Assembly (NCBI GenBank): GCA_021769625.1
Contig: JAETSN010000008.1
Coordinates: 1-64,000, forward strand
DNA: 64,000 bases
Source: [Clostridium] symbiosum
GTDB lineage: Bacteria; Bacillota; Clostridia; Lachnospirales; Lachnospiraceae
Direction: 5' to 3'
The first letter of the stretch is position 1; each line of letters opens with the position of its first letter. A program made the position numbers and the translations under genes. Below, piece after piece: positions 54,977-63,328 of this stretch. The notes below the pieces were generated by a model, which did no database searches, was not told the origin of the DNA, and worked only from the letters and a program-made list of their open reading frames with translations.

Positions 54977-55384
54977 TTAATATCCGATCGTAAAAGTCAG
55001 CTCATATTTTTCTCCGTCGGCGATCGGTGTCTGGTCGGCGGAAGTGTTCAGCGTTTCATTGTTTTTCGTAATGCACCACCACTCCTGATTTGCATCATTG
55101 ATGGTTTCGCCGTCCACGGTCGTGATAAATATACCGAAAGCGCCTTCTTCGCCTGAGACGAGTCCTTCGTCTGTGAGGACTTCCCCGAGATATTCCCTGT
55201 CCGTATGATACTCAAAGGTTTTCTGAGTGGTGTCTTTGTGGATGACATCGACTGTGATGGTCTTTGCGCCCTGTACCGCGGCCGGCCTTGTAAAGCGGTA
55301 GACGCCGAAAAGCACGGCGATGACAATGATCAATCCGATCAGGACGATGAGAATTTTTTTCGTGTTTTTTTGTTCTGCTTTCAT
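54977..55384 (-). CDS. DUF4430 (transcobalamin-like C-terminal) membrane-anchored protein
   Basis: This 135-residue protein has one N-terminal membrane helix (about 8-28) and an extracellular DUF4430 domain with the pattern ITVDVIHKDTTQKTFEYHTD, YLGEVLTDEGLV, IFITTVDGETIND and WWCITKNNETLN. DUF4430 proteins accompany cobalamin or other vitamin importers. I use the ATG at 55384 (GGAG six bases upstream); an ATG four codons earlier is possible. Confidence 0.86.
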   Translation of the reverse strand: MKAEQKNTKKILIVLIGLIIVIAVLFGVYRFTRPAAVQGAKTITVDVIHKDTTQKTFEYHTDREYLGEVLTDEGLVSGEEGAFGIFITTVDGETINDANQEWWCITKNNETLNTSADQTPIADGEKYELTFTIGY

Positions 55385-55440
55385 AGCTTTCTCCATTTCT
55401 CTTGAAACTACAATATATTATTTGCGGTGAAAATACAAGC

Positions 55441-56655
55441 TTAAATACATTTCAGCGGAACCAGTTTGTTTTTATCATCCAGCGGAACGGCCATCGTTGT
55501 CATGCATATAACAGCCCCTTCGCCGATATTTTCGGGCAGGCTGCCAAGTATACTGAAATTTTTCAGCGCGTTTTTACCGGGATCAGCGCTTTTCTTGATC
55601 TCCACAGGATACAGTTTACCATTTTCCAGGATCATCAGATCTATTTCTTTACCGTTATTGTCCCTGTAGTAACAAAACCGGCTTCTGGTATCGATCCCGT
55701 GATTTGCATAGCCCTTTATGATCTCAGATATCACATAGTTTTCAAACATTGCCCCCGCCATAGCCGATAGCTCCAGCGCCCTCGGGTTATTCCACATGCT
55801 GAGGTAACAGGCAAGCCCGGTATCCATAAAGTACAGTTTAGGGCGTTTAATGATGCGCTTGATCGTGTTTCCCGAGTAAGGGTGCAGCAGATAGACAAGC
55901 CCTGATGAAACTAATATCGATAACCATCCGTCCGCTGTGTTGCGGTCGATCTCCACATCCTTTCCTATGTCCGCAAGATTCAGCTCCTGACTTGTCCTTG
56001 CCGCGACACAGGAAATAAATTTTAGGAACTTGTTTTCGTCTTTTATTGTGATCAGATCCCGGATATCACGCTCTAAGTAAGTCTGCATATAAGAGCCGAA
56101 ATAGTCCTCCGGGAGCAGCCCTTTATCCGTTATCATCCGGGGCATACCGCCCCGGTATATTTTTTCAAAAATATCCGTGATCGTATCGTCGGAGGAAACT
56201 ATTTTAATACGGTCAGGTAAAAACGGAACAGACTCCCTGCTTTCGATTTCCGCCCGGGAGAGAGAATACATGGATAAAATACCCGTTCTTCCGGCGAGGG
56301 ATTCACTGACATTTTTCATCATATAAAACATCTGCGAACCTGTGAGATAGTAAAGGCCGTTCTGCTTTCTGCTGTCCGCCTGTATTTTTATATAGGGCAA
56401 TAATTCAGGCGCATACTGTATTTCGTCGATGATAAGAGGGGGCTGATACTGTTGTAAAAACAATTCGGGGTCCTCTTTTGCAAGGCTTCTTATTCTCGGG
56501 TAATCAAGAGTCACATATTGAATTTGGTCATTTTCTTTTTTTATCTGTTGTAACAAAGTGGTCTTTCCCACCTGTCTGGCTCCGCACACGATAACAACCG
56601 GAAAGTGCTCCGCCAGATATCTTAGTTTAGATTCCATAATACGGTTAATATACAT
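55441..56655 (-). CDS. DUF4143 AAA-family ATPase
   Basis: This 404-residue protein has an AAA domain (Walker A GARQVGKTT at 25-33, Walker B PLIIDEIQYA near 74-83, YYLTGSQMFYMM) followed by a DUF4143 domain with the nuclease-like motif EIDLMILENGKLYPVEIKKS. This family is common in gut bacteria and archaea; its role is unclear. GGAGG lies seven bases before the start. It is divergent from the SPFH operon. Confidence 0.92.
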   Translation of the reverse strand: MYINRIMESKLRYLAEHFPVVIVCGARQVGKTTLLQQIKKENDQIQYVTLDYPRIRSLAKEDPELFLQQYQPPLIIDEIQYAPELLPYIKIQADSRKQNGLYYLTGSQMFYMMKNVSESLAGRTGILSMYSLSRAEIESRESVPFLPDRIKIVSSDDTITDIFEKIYRGGMPRMITDKGLLPEDYFGSYMQTYLERDIRDLITIKDENKFLKFISCVAARTSQELNLADIGKDVEIDRNTADGWLSILVSSGLVYLLHPYSGNTIKRIIKRPKLYFMDTGLACYLSMWNNPRALELSAMAGAMFENYVISEIIKGYANHGIDTRSRFCYYRDNNGKEIDLMILENGKLYPVEIKKSADPGKNALKNFSILGSLPENIGEGAVICMTTMAVPLDDKNKLVPLKCI

Positions 56656-56763
56656 ATAAATACCTCCGATTTATACAAATATTGAATATAATTCATTTTT
56701 TGTATTATATCCTGTTTTGCTATAGCTTATCAAGCATTTTATAAAAATTATGCTGAAATATTG

Positions 56764-56793
56764 TTGACAATATGATATCAAAATGATATCATA
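56764..56793 (+). promoter_or_regulatory. Promoter and palindromic operator of the SPFH operon
   Basis: TTGACA (56764-56769), 17 bases, TATCAT (56787-56792). Two TGATATCA palindromes (56773-56780 and 56784-56791) lie one helical turn (11 bp) apart, covering the spacer and -10, and are part of a larger palindrome TATGATATCA...TGATATCATA. This is the form of site bound by ribbon-helix-helix repressors, one of which is encoded in the operon. Confidence 0.7.
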
Positions 56794-56833
56794 CAAATAT
56801 CAACTAAGAATTACACATATGGAGGTATCATTT

Positions 56834-57850
56834 ATGGAAGAGAAAGTTCTACAGAAAAAGAAAAACGGAATGGCAATGTTGGTATTGTTTATATTGCTTT
56901 ATATCGCGGCGATGGCGATCATTGTTATCGGCGCCAAGACAGACGGCGGAGTTTTGATAGCGGCAGGCACGGTTTATCTGGTCTTGGGCTGGATACCTTT
57001 CTGCGGGTTGAAGGTCTTAAAGCCTCAGGAAGCGGCTGTGCTGACGCTGTTCGGAAACTATATCGGCAGCTTAAAAGGAGAGGGTTTTTATTTTGTCAAT
57101 CCTTTCTGTTCGACGGTGAACCCGGCAGCGGATACTAAATTAAACCAGAGCGGCGATGTGAAAGCGCCTGCCGGAAAGATGATGCAGTTAAATTCGCTGG
57201 AAAGTTTCAATATAAACAGGAAAGGGAATCCTGTCGATAAGAAGATCTCCCTGAAGATCATGACATTGAACAATAACCGCCAGAAGATCAATGACTGTCT
57301 CGGAAATCCGGTGGAGATCGGTATAGCGGTCATGTGGAAAGTGACGGACACGGCGAAGGCGGTATTTAACGTGGATAATTACAAAGAGTACCTCTCCCTG
57401 CAGTGTGACAGCGCCCTGCGGAACATCGTCAGGATGTATCCCTACGATGTGGCTGAAAATGTGGATACCACGGGGGACGGCGTCGCCGATGACGGGAGCC
57501 TTCGAGGTTCCAGCGAAGTGGTGGCGGAGCGGATCAGACAGGAGATCCAGAATAAGGTGAGTGAAGCTGGGCTTGAGATCATCGAGGCGAGGATCACGTA
57601 TCTCGCCTATGCGCCGGAGATCGCGGCGGCAATGCTGCAGCGGCAGCAGGCTTCCGCAGTCATCGATGCCAGAAGGCTGATCGTGGACGGCGCCGTGGGT
57701 ATGGTGGAGATGGCTCTTTCCCGCCTGTCGGAAAACGGTGTGGTCGAACTCGACGAGGAGAGGAAAGCGGCGATGGTGTCAAACCTTTTGGTGGTGCTTT
57801 GCGGAAACAGGGATGCCCAGCCTATCGTAAATTCAGGAAGCCTGTACTGA
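56834..57850 (+). CDS. SPFH/Band 7 domain membrane protein
   Basis: This 338-residue protein has two N-terminal membrane helices (about 15-35 and 38-57) and an SPFH domain beginning VLKPQEAAVLTLFGNYIGSLKGEGFYFVNPF, with VGIAVMWKVTDTAKAVFNVDNYKEYL. The C-terminal part is helical (AAAMLQRQQASAVIDARR). The start is the ATG at 56834 with GGAGG upstream. It is co-transcribed with a ribbon-helix-helix gene. Flotillin-like proteins organise membrane domains; the role here is unknown. Confidence 0.9.
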   Translation: MEEKVLQKKKNGMAMLVLFILLYIAAMAIIVIGAKTDGGVLIAAGTVYLVLGWIPFCGLKVLKPQEAAVLTLFGNYIGSLKGEGFYFVNPFCSTVNPAADTKLNQSGDVKAPAGKMMQLNSLESFNINRKGNPVDKKISLKIMTLNNNRQKINDCLGNPVEIGIAVMWKVTDTAKAVFNVDNYKEYLSLQCDSALRNIVRMYPYDVAENVDTTGDGVADDGSLRGSSEVVAERIRQEIQNKVSEAGLEIIEARITYLAYAPEIAAAMLQRQQASAVIDARRLIVDGAVGMVEMALSRLSENGVVELDEERKAAMVSNLLVVLCGNRDAQPIVNSGSLY

Positions 57851-57853
57851 TAG

Positions 57854-58057
57854 ATGGCTGACAACAGCAAAAAACAGGTGCCGCTTCGACTGTCGGCAAA
57901 GCTATATGACGCCATTGCAGCCTGGGCAGAAGATGATTTTCGATCTGTAAATGGCCAGATAGAATATTTGCTGACAGAATGCGTGCGCCAGCGGAAGAAA
58001 AACGGCAGGCCGGTTCCCCATGAACTGGACGTACCGCCAGAGTTTGATATTAAATAA
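57854..58057 (+). CDS. Ribbon-helix-helix (Arc-like) protein
   Basis: This 67-residue protein has the Arc/MetJ fold pattern [42 protein letters not shown]. It starts three bases after the SPFH stop, so it is translated from the same mRNA. It is the best candidate for repressing the operon through the tandem TGATATCA palindromes at the promoter. Confidence 0.85.
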   Translation: MADNSKKQVPLRLSAKLYDAIAAWAEDDFRSVNGQIEYLLTECVRQRKKNGRPVPHELDVPPEFDIK

Positions 58058-58079
58058 AAGTTGCGACGTTGATCATAAC

Positions 58080-58121
58080 AGAACCAGTGCATGAATAATG
58101 AAGTGTGCTGGTTCTTTTTTT
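58080..58121 (+). terminator. Intrinsic terminator of the SPFH-RHH operon
   Basis: AGAACCAGTGCA pairs with TGTGCTGGTTCT (12 bp with wobble pairs), followed by seven T residues, 23 bases after the RHH stop. Confidence 0.9.
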
Positions 58122-58232
58122 GCAGAATAAAGGGTAAAAAGACAGGTATTTCCTACAATAAATATTGCTATTTTAGATGTAATATCATATGATTGCAGTA
58201 CAAATCAAAACAGTATCGGAGGAAAAAGCTCT

Positions 58233-59642
58233 ATGGGAATAGCAGCAGGGTTTATGGTGCCCCACCCACCGCTTATCGTGCCTGAGATAGGAAGAGGGGA
58301 AGAGAAAAAGATTCAAAATACAATAGACGCATATACGGAAGCAGCAAGGCAGATCGGAGAGTGTAAGCCGGAAACGATCGTAATACTTTCTCCCCATCAG
58401 ATCATGTACGCCGATTATTTCCATATTTCTCCGGGAAAAGGGGCAAAAGGAGATTTTGGAAATTTCAGGGCGAAAGATGTGAAGTTAGAAGTCTCCTACG
58501 ACACGGAATTTGTGGAGGAGCTGTGCCTGCTGGCGGAGGAGCGGAATCTGCCCGCGGGTACCATGGGAGAGAGGGACAAAAAACTGGATCACGGGACGAT
58601 GGTGCCGCTGTATTTTATCGATCAGTTTTTGCGAGATTATAAGATCGTGCGGATCGGCCTGTCGGGGCTGCCCCTTGTGAGGCATTATGAGCTGGGAGAG
58701 TGTATCAGGGAAGCGGCAAAGCGCCTCGGCAGGAAAACAGTGGTGATCGCCAGCGGGGATCTCTCCCACAGACTGAAGGAGGACGGGCCTTACGGCTATC
58801 GGGAGGAAGGACCGGTATACGACAAGCGGATCATGGAAGTCATGGGGAGCGGGAATTTTTCGGAGCTGTTTGAGTTTTCGGAAAAGTTCTGCGACAGAGC
58901 GGGAGAATGCGGGCATCGCTCCTTTACGATCATGGCGGGGGCCTTTGATAAAACGGATGTGGAGGCAAAGCAGCTTTCCTATGAAGGACCTTTCGGTGTC
59001 GGATATGGTATCTGTACTTTTCGGGCGACAGGGGAGAATGCGGCGAGAAACTTCAGGGAACAGTTTGAGGAAGCTGAAAGGCGGCGCCTTTCTGCTCTGC
59101 GGGATAAGGAAGATATTTATGTGAAGCTTGCCCGCAGGACGATAGAGAAATATGTTATTTCCGGGAGGAAGCCGAAAGTACCGGAAGATCTGCCGGAGCG
59201 ACTGCAAAAGGAGATGCCCGAAGAGATGCTTGCGGACAGGGCGGGTGTTTTTGTCTCGATTAAAAAAGACGGGCAGCTTCGTGGCTGTATCGGAACGATC
59301 CAGGCGGTTCAGGGCTGCATAGCGGAAGAGATCGTTGAAAACGCCGTCAGCGCCGCAGTGCGGGATCCGAGGTTTTCGCCGATCGAACCGGAGGAGTTAG
59401 AATATCTGGTGATCAGCGTGGACGTGTTGGGAGATACGGAGAAAATTTCCTCCCCCGAAGAACTGGATACGGAGCGGTACGGCGTAGTCGTGACAAAGGG
59501 GCATAAGCGCGGACTGCTTTTACCGAATCTGGAAGGGATAGATACGGTGGAGGAACAGATCGCCATCGCGAAACAGAAAGCCGGGATCAAGGAGAAAGAG
59601 GATGTTGAACTGGAGAGGTTCGAGGTGATCAGGCATGTTTGA
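58233..59642 (+). CDS. AmmeMemoRadiSam protein: MEMO and AMMECR1 domains fused
   Basis: This 469-residue protein has an N-terminal MEMO/LigB-like domain (about 1-280, with PHPPLIVPEIGRGEE and active-site region ASGDLSHRLK) and a C-terminal AMMECR1 domain (about 290-469, including GQLRGCIGTIQ and DPRFSPI). The fusion recreates two components of the AmmeMemoRadiSam system in one chain. GGAGG nine bases upstream supports the start. The radical SAM partner follows 77 bases later. The system's reaction is unknown. Confidence 0.92.
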   Translation: MGIAAGFMVPHPPLIVPEIGRGEEKKIQNTIDAYTEAARQIGECKPETIVILSPHQIMYADYFHISPGKGAKGDFGNFRAKDVKLEVSYDTEFVEELCLLAEERNLPAGTMGERDKKLDHGTMVPLYFIDQFLRDYKIVRIGLSGLPLVRHYELGECIREAAKRLGRKTVVIASGDLSHRLKEDGPYGYREEGPVYDKRIMEVMGSGNFSELFEFSEKFCDRAGECGHRSFTIMAGAFDKTDVEAKQLSYEGPFGVGYGICTFRATGENAARNFREQFEEAERRRLSALRDKEDIYVKLARRTIEKYVISGRKPKVPEDLPERLQKEMPEEMLADRAGVFVSIKKDGQLRGCIGTIQAVQGCIAEEIVENAVSAAVRDPRFSPIEPEELEYLVISVDVLGDTEKISSPEELDTERYGVVVTKGHKRGLLLPNLEGIDTVEEQIAIAKQKAGIKEKEDVELERFEVIRHV

Positions 59643-59655
59643 GCCGCCTTGCAGG

Positions 59656-59680
59656 CGTTGGCTAAGGTGCTAACTTTTAG
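59656..59680 (+). repeat. Remnant of the dispersed palindromic element (3' flank)
   Basis: GCGTTGGCTAAGGTGCTAAC and the following TTTTAGG, 13 bases after the AMMECR1 stop, resemble the right flank of element B read in its own orientation (GCTGACTAAGGTGCTAAC then TAAAGG). Arms and core are absent. Confidence 0.5.
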
Positions 59681-59719
59681 GAGACGCAAGGGAATGATCC
59701 GAGAAAGCAGGAATGGGAA

Positions 59720-60547
59720 ATGGAAAAGATCTGTCAGGTATGTATGCATCAGTGCAGGTTAAAGCCCGGACAATGGGGCATCTGCAGGGCAAGGAAAAAT
59801 GAGAACGGGGAACTTGTCTGTAAAAATTACGGACAGGTTTCTTCGCTTGCGTTGGATCCGATCGAGAAAAAGCCGCTGAGGCGTTTTTATCCGGGGAGTA
59901 AGATTTTGTCTGTCGGGAGTTTCGGCTGCAATCTGCGCTGTCCGTTTTGCCAGAACCATGAGATTTCCATGGTAAAGCCGGAGATTTCCGGGGATCATTA
60001 TCTGTCCCCGGAGGAACTTGCCGATATAGCGGTAAAATGTCAGGAAAAGGGAAATATCGGCGTGGCGTTCACCTACAACGAACCGCTTGTAGGGTGGGAG
60101 TATGTGCTGGATGCGGCAAAGCTTGTAAAAAGGGCAGGTATGAAGAATGTGCTGGTTACAAACGGGACGGCTTCACCGGAAATTCTGGGACGGCTCCTGC
60201 CCTATATCGATGCGATGAATATCGATCTGAAAGGCTTTCAGGACGAGTATTACAGGAAACTGGGCGGGAGTTTATCTGTTGTAAAGGAGTTTATTACAGG
60301 GGCGGCAGCCGGATGCCATGTGGAACTGACTACTCTTATCGTGCCCGGGGAAAATGACAGCATGCAGGAGATGGAGGAGGAAGCCCGTTGGATCGCCTCT
60401 TTAAATAAAGAAATCCCTCTTCATATCAGCCGGTTCTTTCCCTGCTATCAGATGAGCGACAAAACGGCGACAAAAGTGGAAAATGTTTACAGCCTTGCAG
60501 ACACAGCGGGAAAATATCTGAAATATGTTTATACAGGTAACTGTTGA
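59720..60547 (+). CDS. AmmeMemoRadiSam radical SAM enzyme
   Basis: This 275-residue radical SAM protein has the 4Fe-4S motif C-x3-C-x2-C at Cys70, Cys74 and Cys77 (CNLRCPFC) after an N-terminal Cys-rich segment (CQVCMHQC) as in the PflA-like AmmeMemoRadiSam group. SAM-binding strands include GVAFTYNEPLVGWEY and VTNGTAS. It is co-transcribed with the MEMO-AMMECR1 fusion. Substrate unknown. Confidence 0.93.
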   Translation: MEKICQVCMHQCRLKPGQWGICRARKNENGELVCKNYGQVSSLALDPIEKKPLRRFYPGSKILSVGSFGCNLRCPFCQNHEISMVKPEISGDHYLSPEELADIAVKCQEKGNIGVAFTYNEPLVGWEYVLDAAKLVKRAGMKNVLVTNGTASPEILGRLLPYIDAMNIDLKGFQDEYYRKLGGSLSVVKEFITGAAAGCHVELTTLIVPGENDSMQEMEEEARWIASLNKEIPLHISRFFPCYQMSDKTATKVENVYSLADTAGKYLKYVYTGNC

Positions 60548-60555
60548 AAGTGGCA

Positions 60556-60668
60556 GTTAATGGAATCGGACGTTATGAGAATAATAAAATCCTCCGTTGC
60601 TATATTTGCGCTCTTTAAGGATTTTATTATTCTCATAGCTGGTTAAGGTATTGTCTAAATGACATTTC
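60556..60668 (+). repeat. Dispersed palindromic element, copy G (short form)
   Basis: It starts about nine bases after the radical SAM stop. Arms at 60572-60593 and 60618-60639 (TATGAGAATAATAAAATCCT and its complement) pair over 22 bases with one wobble. The interior is only about 24 bases. The right flank, GCTGGTTAAGGTATTGTCTAAATGACATT, resembles that of copy C. It lies in the 274-base gap before parA. Confidence 0.82.
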
Positions 60669-60821
60669 TTTGTGAAATCTACATAGAAAATCCGCAAAAA
60701 AGAAACAAAAATGGAGTTTTTTGTTATGGAATATAGAAAAAAAGAATGATATACTCTATGGTAGACACTTAAGACGAAAGAAAAGATAAAAAGCCGCTTA
60801 TGCGGCAGAGCGAGGAGAAGA

Positions 60822-61580
60822 ATGGCGAAAGTAATTGCAGTAGCGAATCAGAAAGGCGGCGTGGGAAAGACAACGACTTCCATCAATTTAACGGCGGCTC
60901 TTGCTGAACAGGGGAAAAAAGTTTTACTGATCGATGCCGATCCGCAGGGAAATGCTACCAGCGGATATGGTGTGAATAAAAACGAACTGGAGAATACGAT
61001 ATATGAGCTGATGCTGGGAGAATGTTCGGTCGGGGAATGCCTGCTGCAGGATGTGATCCCCAATGTGTCGCTGATTCCGGCAAATGTGAATCTGGCGGCA
61101 GTCGAAATTGAGCTGATCGATGCGGAAAAGAAAGAATTTATTTTACGGAATGAGATTGACTATATCAGAGAGCAGTATGATTATATTATGATAGACTGTC
61201 CTCCCTCTTTGAGTATTCTCACTGTGAATGCGATGGTGACGGCGGATACGGTACTTGTGCCGATACAGTGTGAGTATTATGCGCTGGAAGGATTAAGCCA
61301 ACTGATCTATACGGTGAATCTTGTCAGGGAGAGACTGAATCCGGTGCTGGATATTGAAGGCGTGGTGTTCACTATGTATGATGCCAGAACAAATCTTTCC
61401 ATGCAGGTGGTGGAAAATGTAAAGAGTAATCTGACACAGCACATTTTCGAGACGATGATCCCGAGGAACATCCGACTGGCGGAAGCGCCGAGCCACGGGG
61501 TGCCAATCAATAAATATGATGAGAAATCAGCCGGGGCGGAAGCTTACGCAAAGCTGGCGCAGGAGATCATCGCCAGATAA
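60822..61580 (+). CDS. parA: Chromosome-partitioning ATPase ParA (Soj)
   Basis: This 252-residue deviant-Walker ATPase has Walker [10 protein letters not shown] (from residue 11), A' motif [13 protein letters not shown], Walker B-type [15 protein letters not shown] and [16 protein letters not shown] precedes the ATG. It forms an operon with parB 129 bases downstream and works with parS sites found at 25.7 kb. Confidence 0.96.
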   Translation: MAKVIAVANQKGGVGKTTTSINLTAALAEQGKKVLLIDADPQGNATSGYGVNKNELENTIYELMLGECSVGECLLQDVIPNVSLIPANVNLAAVEIELIDAEKKEFILRNEIDYIREQYDYIMIDCPPSLSILTVNAMVTADTVLVPIQCEYYALEGLSQLIYTVNLVRERLNPVLDIEGVVFTMYDARTNLSMQVVENVKSNLTQHIFETMIPRNIRLAEAPSHGVPINKYDEKSAGAEAYAKLAQEIIAR

Positions 61581-61709
61581 CACATTTTTTATACGGATTG
61601 AGTACAAGGCAGAGGGAAACCAGGAATCGTTTTGATCGAAAAGATTCACATAGGGCGGCTGAGTCGATGAACGAAACCGCCAGATAAAGAAGATAGAAAT
61701 GGGGGCAAT

Positions 61710-62618
61710 ATGGCAGCAAAGGCAGCGAGAGGATTAGGGAAAGGGCTGGATGCGCTGATTCCGAGCGCACAGATGCCGAAGAAAGCAAAAGAAACGGCGG
61801 AAGATATTGAAGATAAAGGGCAGGAAAAACTTGTCAAGATCACAAAGGTGGAACCCAACAGGGAACAGCCGAGAAAGAATTTTGATGAAGATGCTCTGCA
61901 GGAGCTTGCCGATTCCATTAAGCAGTTCGGCCTGCTGCAGCCGATCCTGGTGCAGGACCGGCAGTCTTATTATGAGATCATAGCGGGCGAGCGAAGATGG
62001 CGCGCAGCGAAGCTCGCCGGACTGAAGGAAGTCCCGGTGATCGTTAAAAGTTTTACGGAGCAGGAAATAGTGGAGATCTCCCTGATCGAAAATATCCAGA
62101 GGGAAGATCTAAACCCGATCGAGGAAGCCCTTGCCTATAAACGTCTTTTAACGGAGTTTTCCCTGACACAGGATGAAGTGGCGGAGCGGGTCTCCAAGAG
62201 CAGGACAACAGTCACAAACTCCATGCGCCTTTTGAAACTGGATGAACGGGTTCAGCAGATGATCATTGACGACATGATCACCACCGGACATGCCCGGGCA
62301 CTGATCAGCATTGAGGATAAAAATATACAATATGAACTGGCGCAGAAGATTTTTGATGAAAAGCTGAATGTTCGCGAGGTGGAAAAACTGGTAAAGAGTA
62401 TCCAGAGCCCGAAGCCGAAAAAGGAACCGAAAAAGGTGAATGAAAGTCTGGAGCTTGTGTACAGGGATATAGAGGAAAGGCTGAAACAGTCCCTCGGGAC
62501 AAAGGTTTCCATCCAGTCCAAAGAGAACGGCGCGGGAAAGATGGAGATTGAGTTTTTCAGCCATGAGGAACTTGAGCGGATCACGGAATTTTTTATGAAG
62601 AACAGACAGGAAAACTGA
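61710..62618 (+). CDS. parB: Chromosome-partitioning protein ParB (Spo0J)
   Basis: This 302-residue CTP-dependent clamp loads at parS. The N-terminal RGLGKGLDALIP stimulates ParA; the CTP-binding core includes GERRWRAAKLAG (93-104) and ENIQREDLNPIEEALAY; the helix-turn-helix (TQDEVAERVSKSRTTVTNSMRLL) reads parS; the C-terminal part dimerises. GGGGG is seen before the start. No noc paralogue was found. Confidence 0.96.
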   Translation: MAAKAARGLGKGLDALIPSAQMPKKAKETAEDIEDKGQEKLVKITKVEPNREQPRKNFDEDALQELADSIKQFGLLQPILVQDRQSYYEIIAGERRWRAAKLAGLKEVPVIVKSFTEQEIVEISLIENIQREDLNPIEEALAYKRLLTEFSLTQDEVAERVSKSRTTVTNSMRLLKLDERVQQMIIDDMITTGHARALISIEDKNIQYELAQKIFDEKLNVREVEKLVKSIQSPKPKKEPKKVNESLELVYRDIEERLKQSLGTKVSIQSKENGAGKMEIEFFSHEELERITEFFMKNRQEN

Positions 62619-62697
62619 TCGGTCTGCGGCGATGCGGGCGGATCCTGACAGCAGTTATCTGACTATTTGACAGAAGTAAGGAACAAAGGAGAAGCGG

Positions 62698-63210
62698 ATG
62701 AACAGTGACTTTTTGACAATGATCGGTTTGGGCGGCGTGGATATCGGTTATATTTTAGTCGGCATTGCAGCGGTGCTGCTGGTCCTTCTGATCACACTGA
62801 TCGTGCTGATCGCAAAATATAATAAGCTGAAAAAACGCTATGATAAGTTTATGAAGGGAAAAAATGCCTCCAGCCTGGAGGATGACATGCACGGTGTTTT
62901 TGAGGATATGAAGCTTCTGAAAAACAATGTGGATAAAAATAAAAAAGATATCCGTGTATTGTACAAAAATATGGAAAGAACTTTCCAGAAACTCGGCATT
63001 GTAAAATATGATGCGTTTAACCAGATGGGCGGGCAGCTTTCATTCTCTCTGGCGCTGCTGGATGAGAATAATGACGGATTTATCATCAATTCCGTTCACA
63101 GCAGCGAAGGCTGTTATTCCTATACAAAACAGATAAAAGGCGGTACAAGCGGCATTTCTCTCGGGGAAGAAGAGCAGCAGGCGCTGGATATCGCGATGAA
63201 TAACCGCTGA
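62698..63210 (+). CDS. DUF4446 membrane protein
   Basis: This 170-residue protein has one N-terminal helix (about 16-42), a coiled-coil of about 40 residues and a C-terminal globular part (YDAFNQMGGQLSFSLALLDENNDGFIINSVHSS...). This is the DUF4446 pattern found downstream of parB in many Clostridia. Function unknown; the position suggests a link to chromosome segregation or sporulation. Confidence 0.9.
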   Translation: MNSDFLTMIGLGGVDIGYILVGIAAVLLVLLITLIVLIAKYNKLKKRYDKFMKGKNASSLEDDMHGVFEDMKLLKNNVDKNKKDIRVLYKNMERTFQKLGIVKYDAFNQMGGQLSFSLALLDENNDGFIINSVHSSEGCYSYTKQIKGGTSGISLGEEEQQALDIAMNNR

Positions 63211-63328
63211 GCGGGAAAGGTTCCGATCGTCTGGCGGCAGGACGGAAAGTATGAAAAAATCGGAAACGTTTATAATGATAAAATGAGTGTTAGCATGATC
63301 CGTTAAAAGGATCAGAAAAGAGGAGTAT

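Noticed and set aside
55441..56655. DUF4143 ATPase as a toxin-antitoxin component
   Set aside because: It has no small partner on the same strand; the nearby RHH gene belongs to the divergent SPFH operon.
58485..59207. Open frame of 240 codons opposite the MEMO-AMMECR1 gene
   Set aside because: It is a shadow of a conserved coding region.
17427..60668. The palindromic elements as a CRISPR array or insertion sequences
   Set aside because: Copies are kilobases apart, not regularly spaced, and no cas or transposase gene is present.
63211..63328. T-box riboswitch before serS
   Set aside because: The gap is only 118 bases and shows no T-box consensus or terminator pair.
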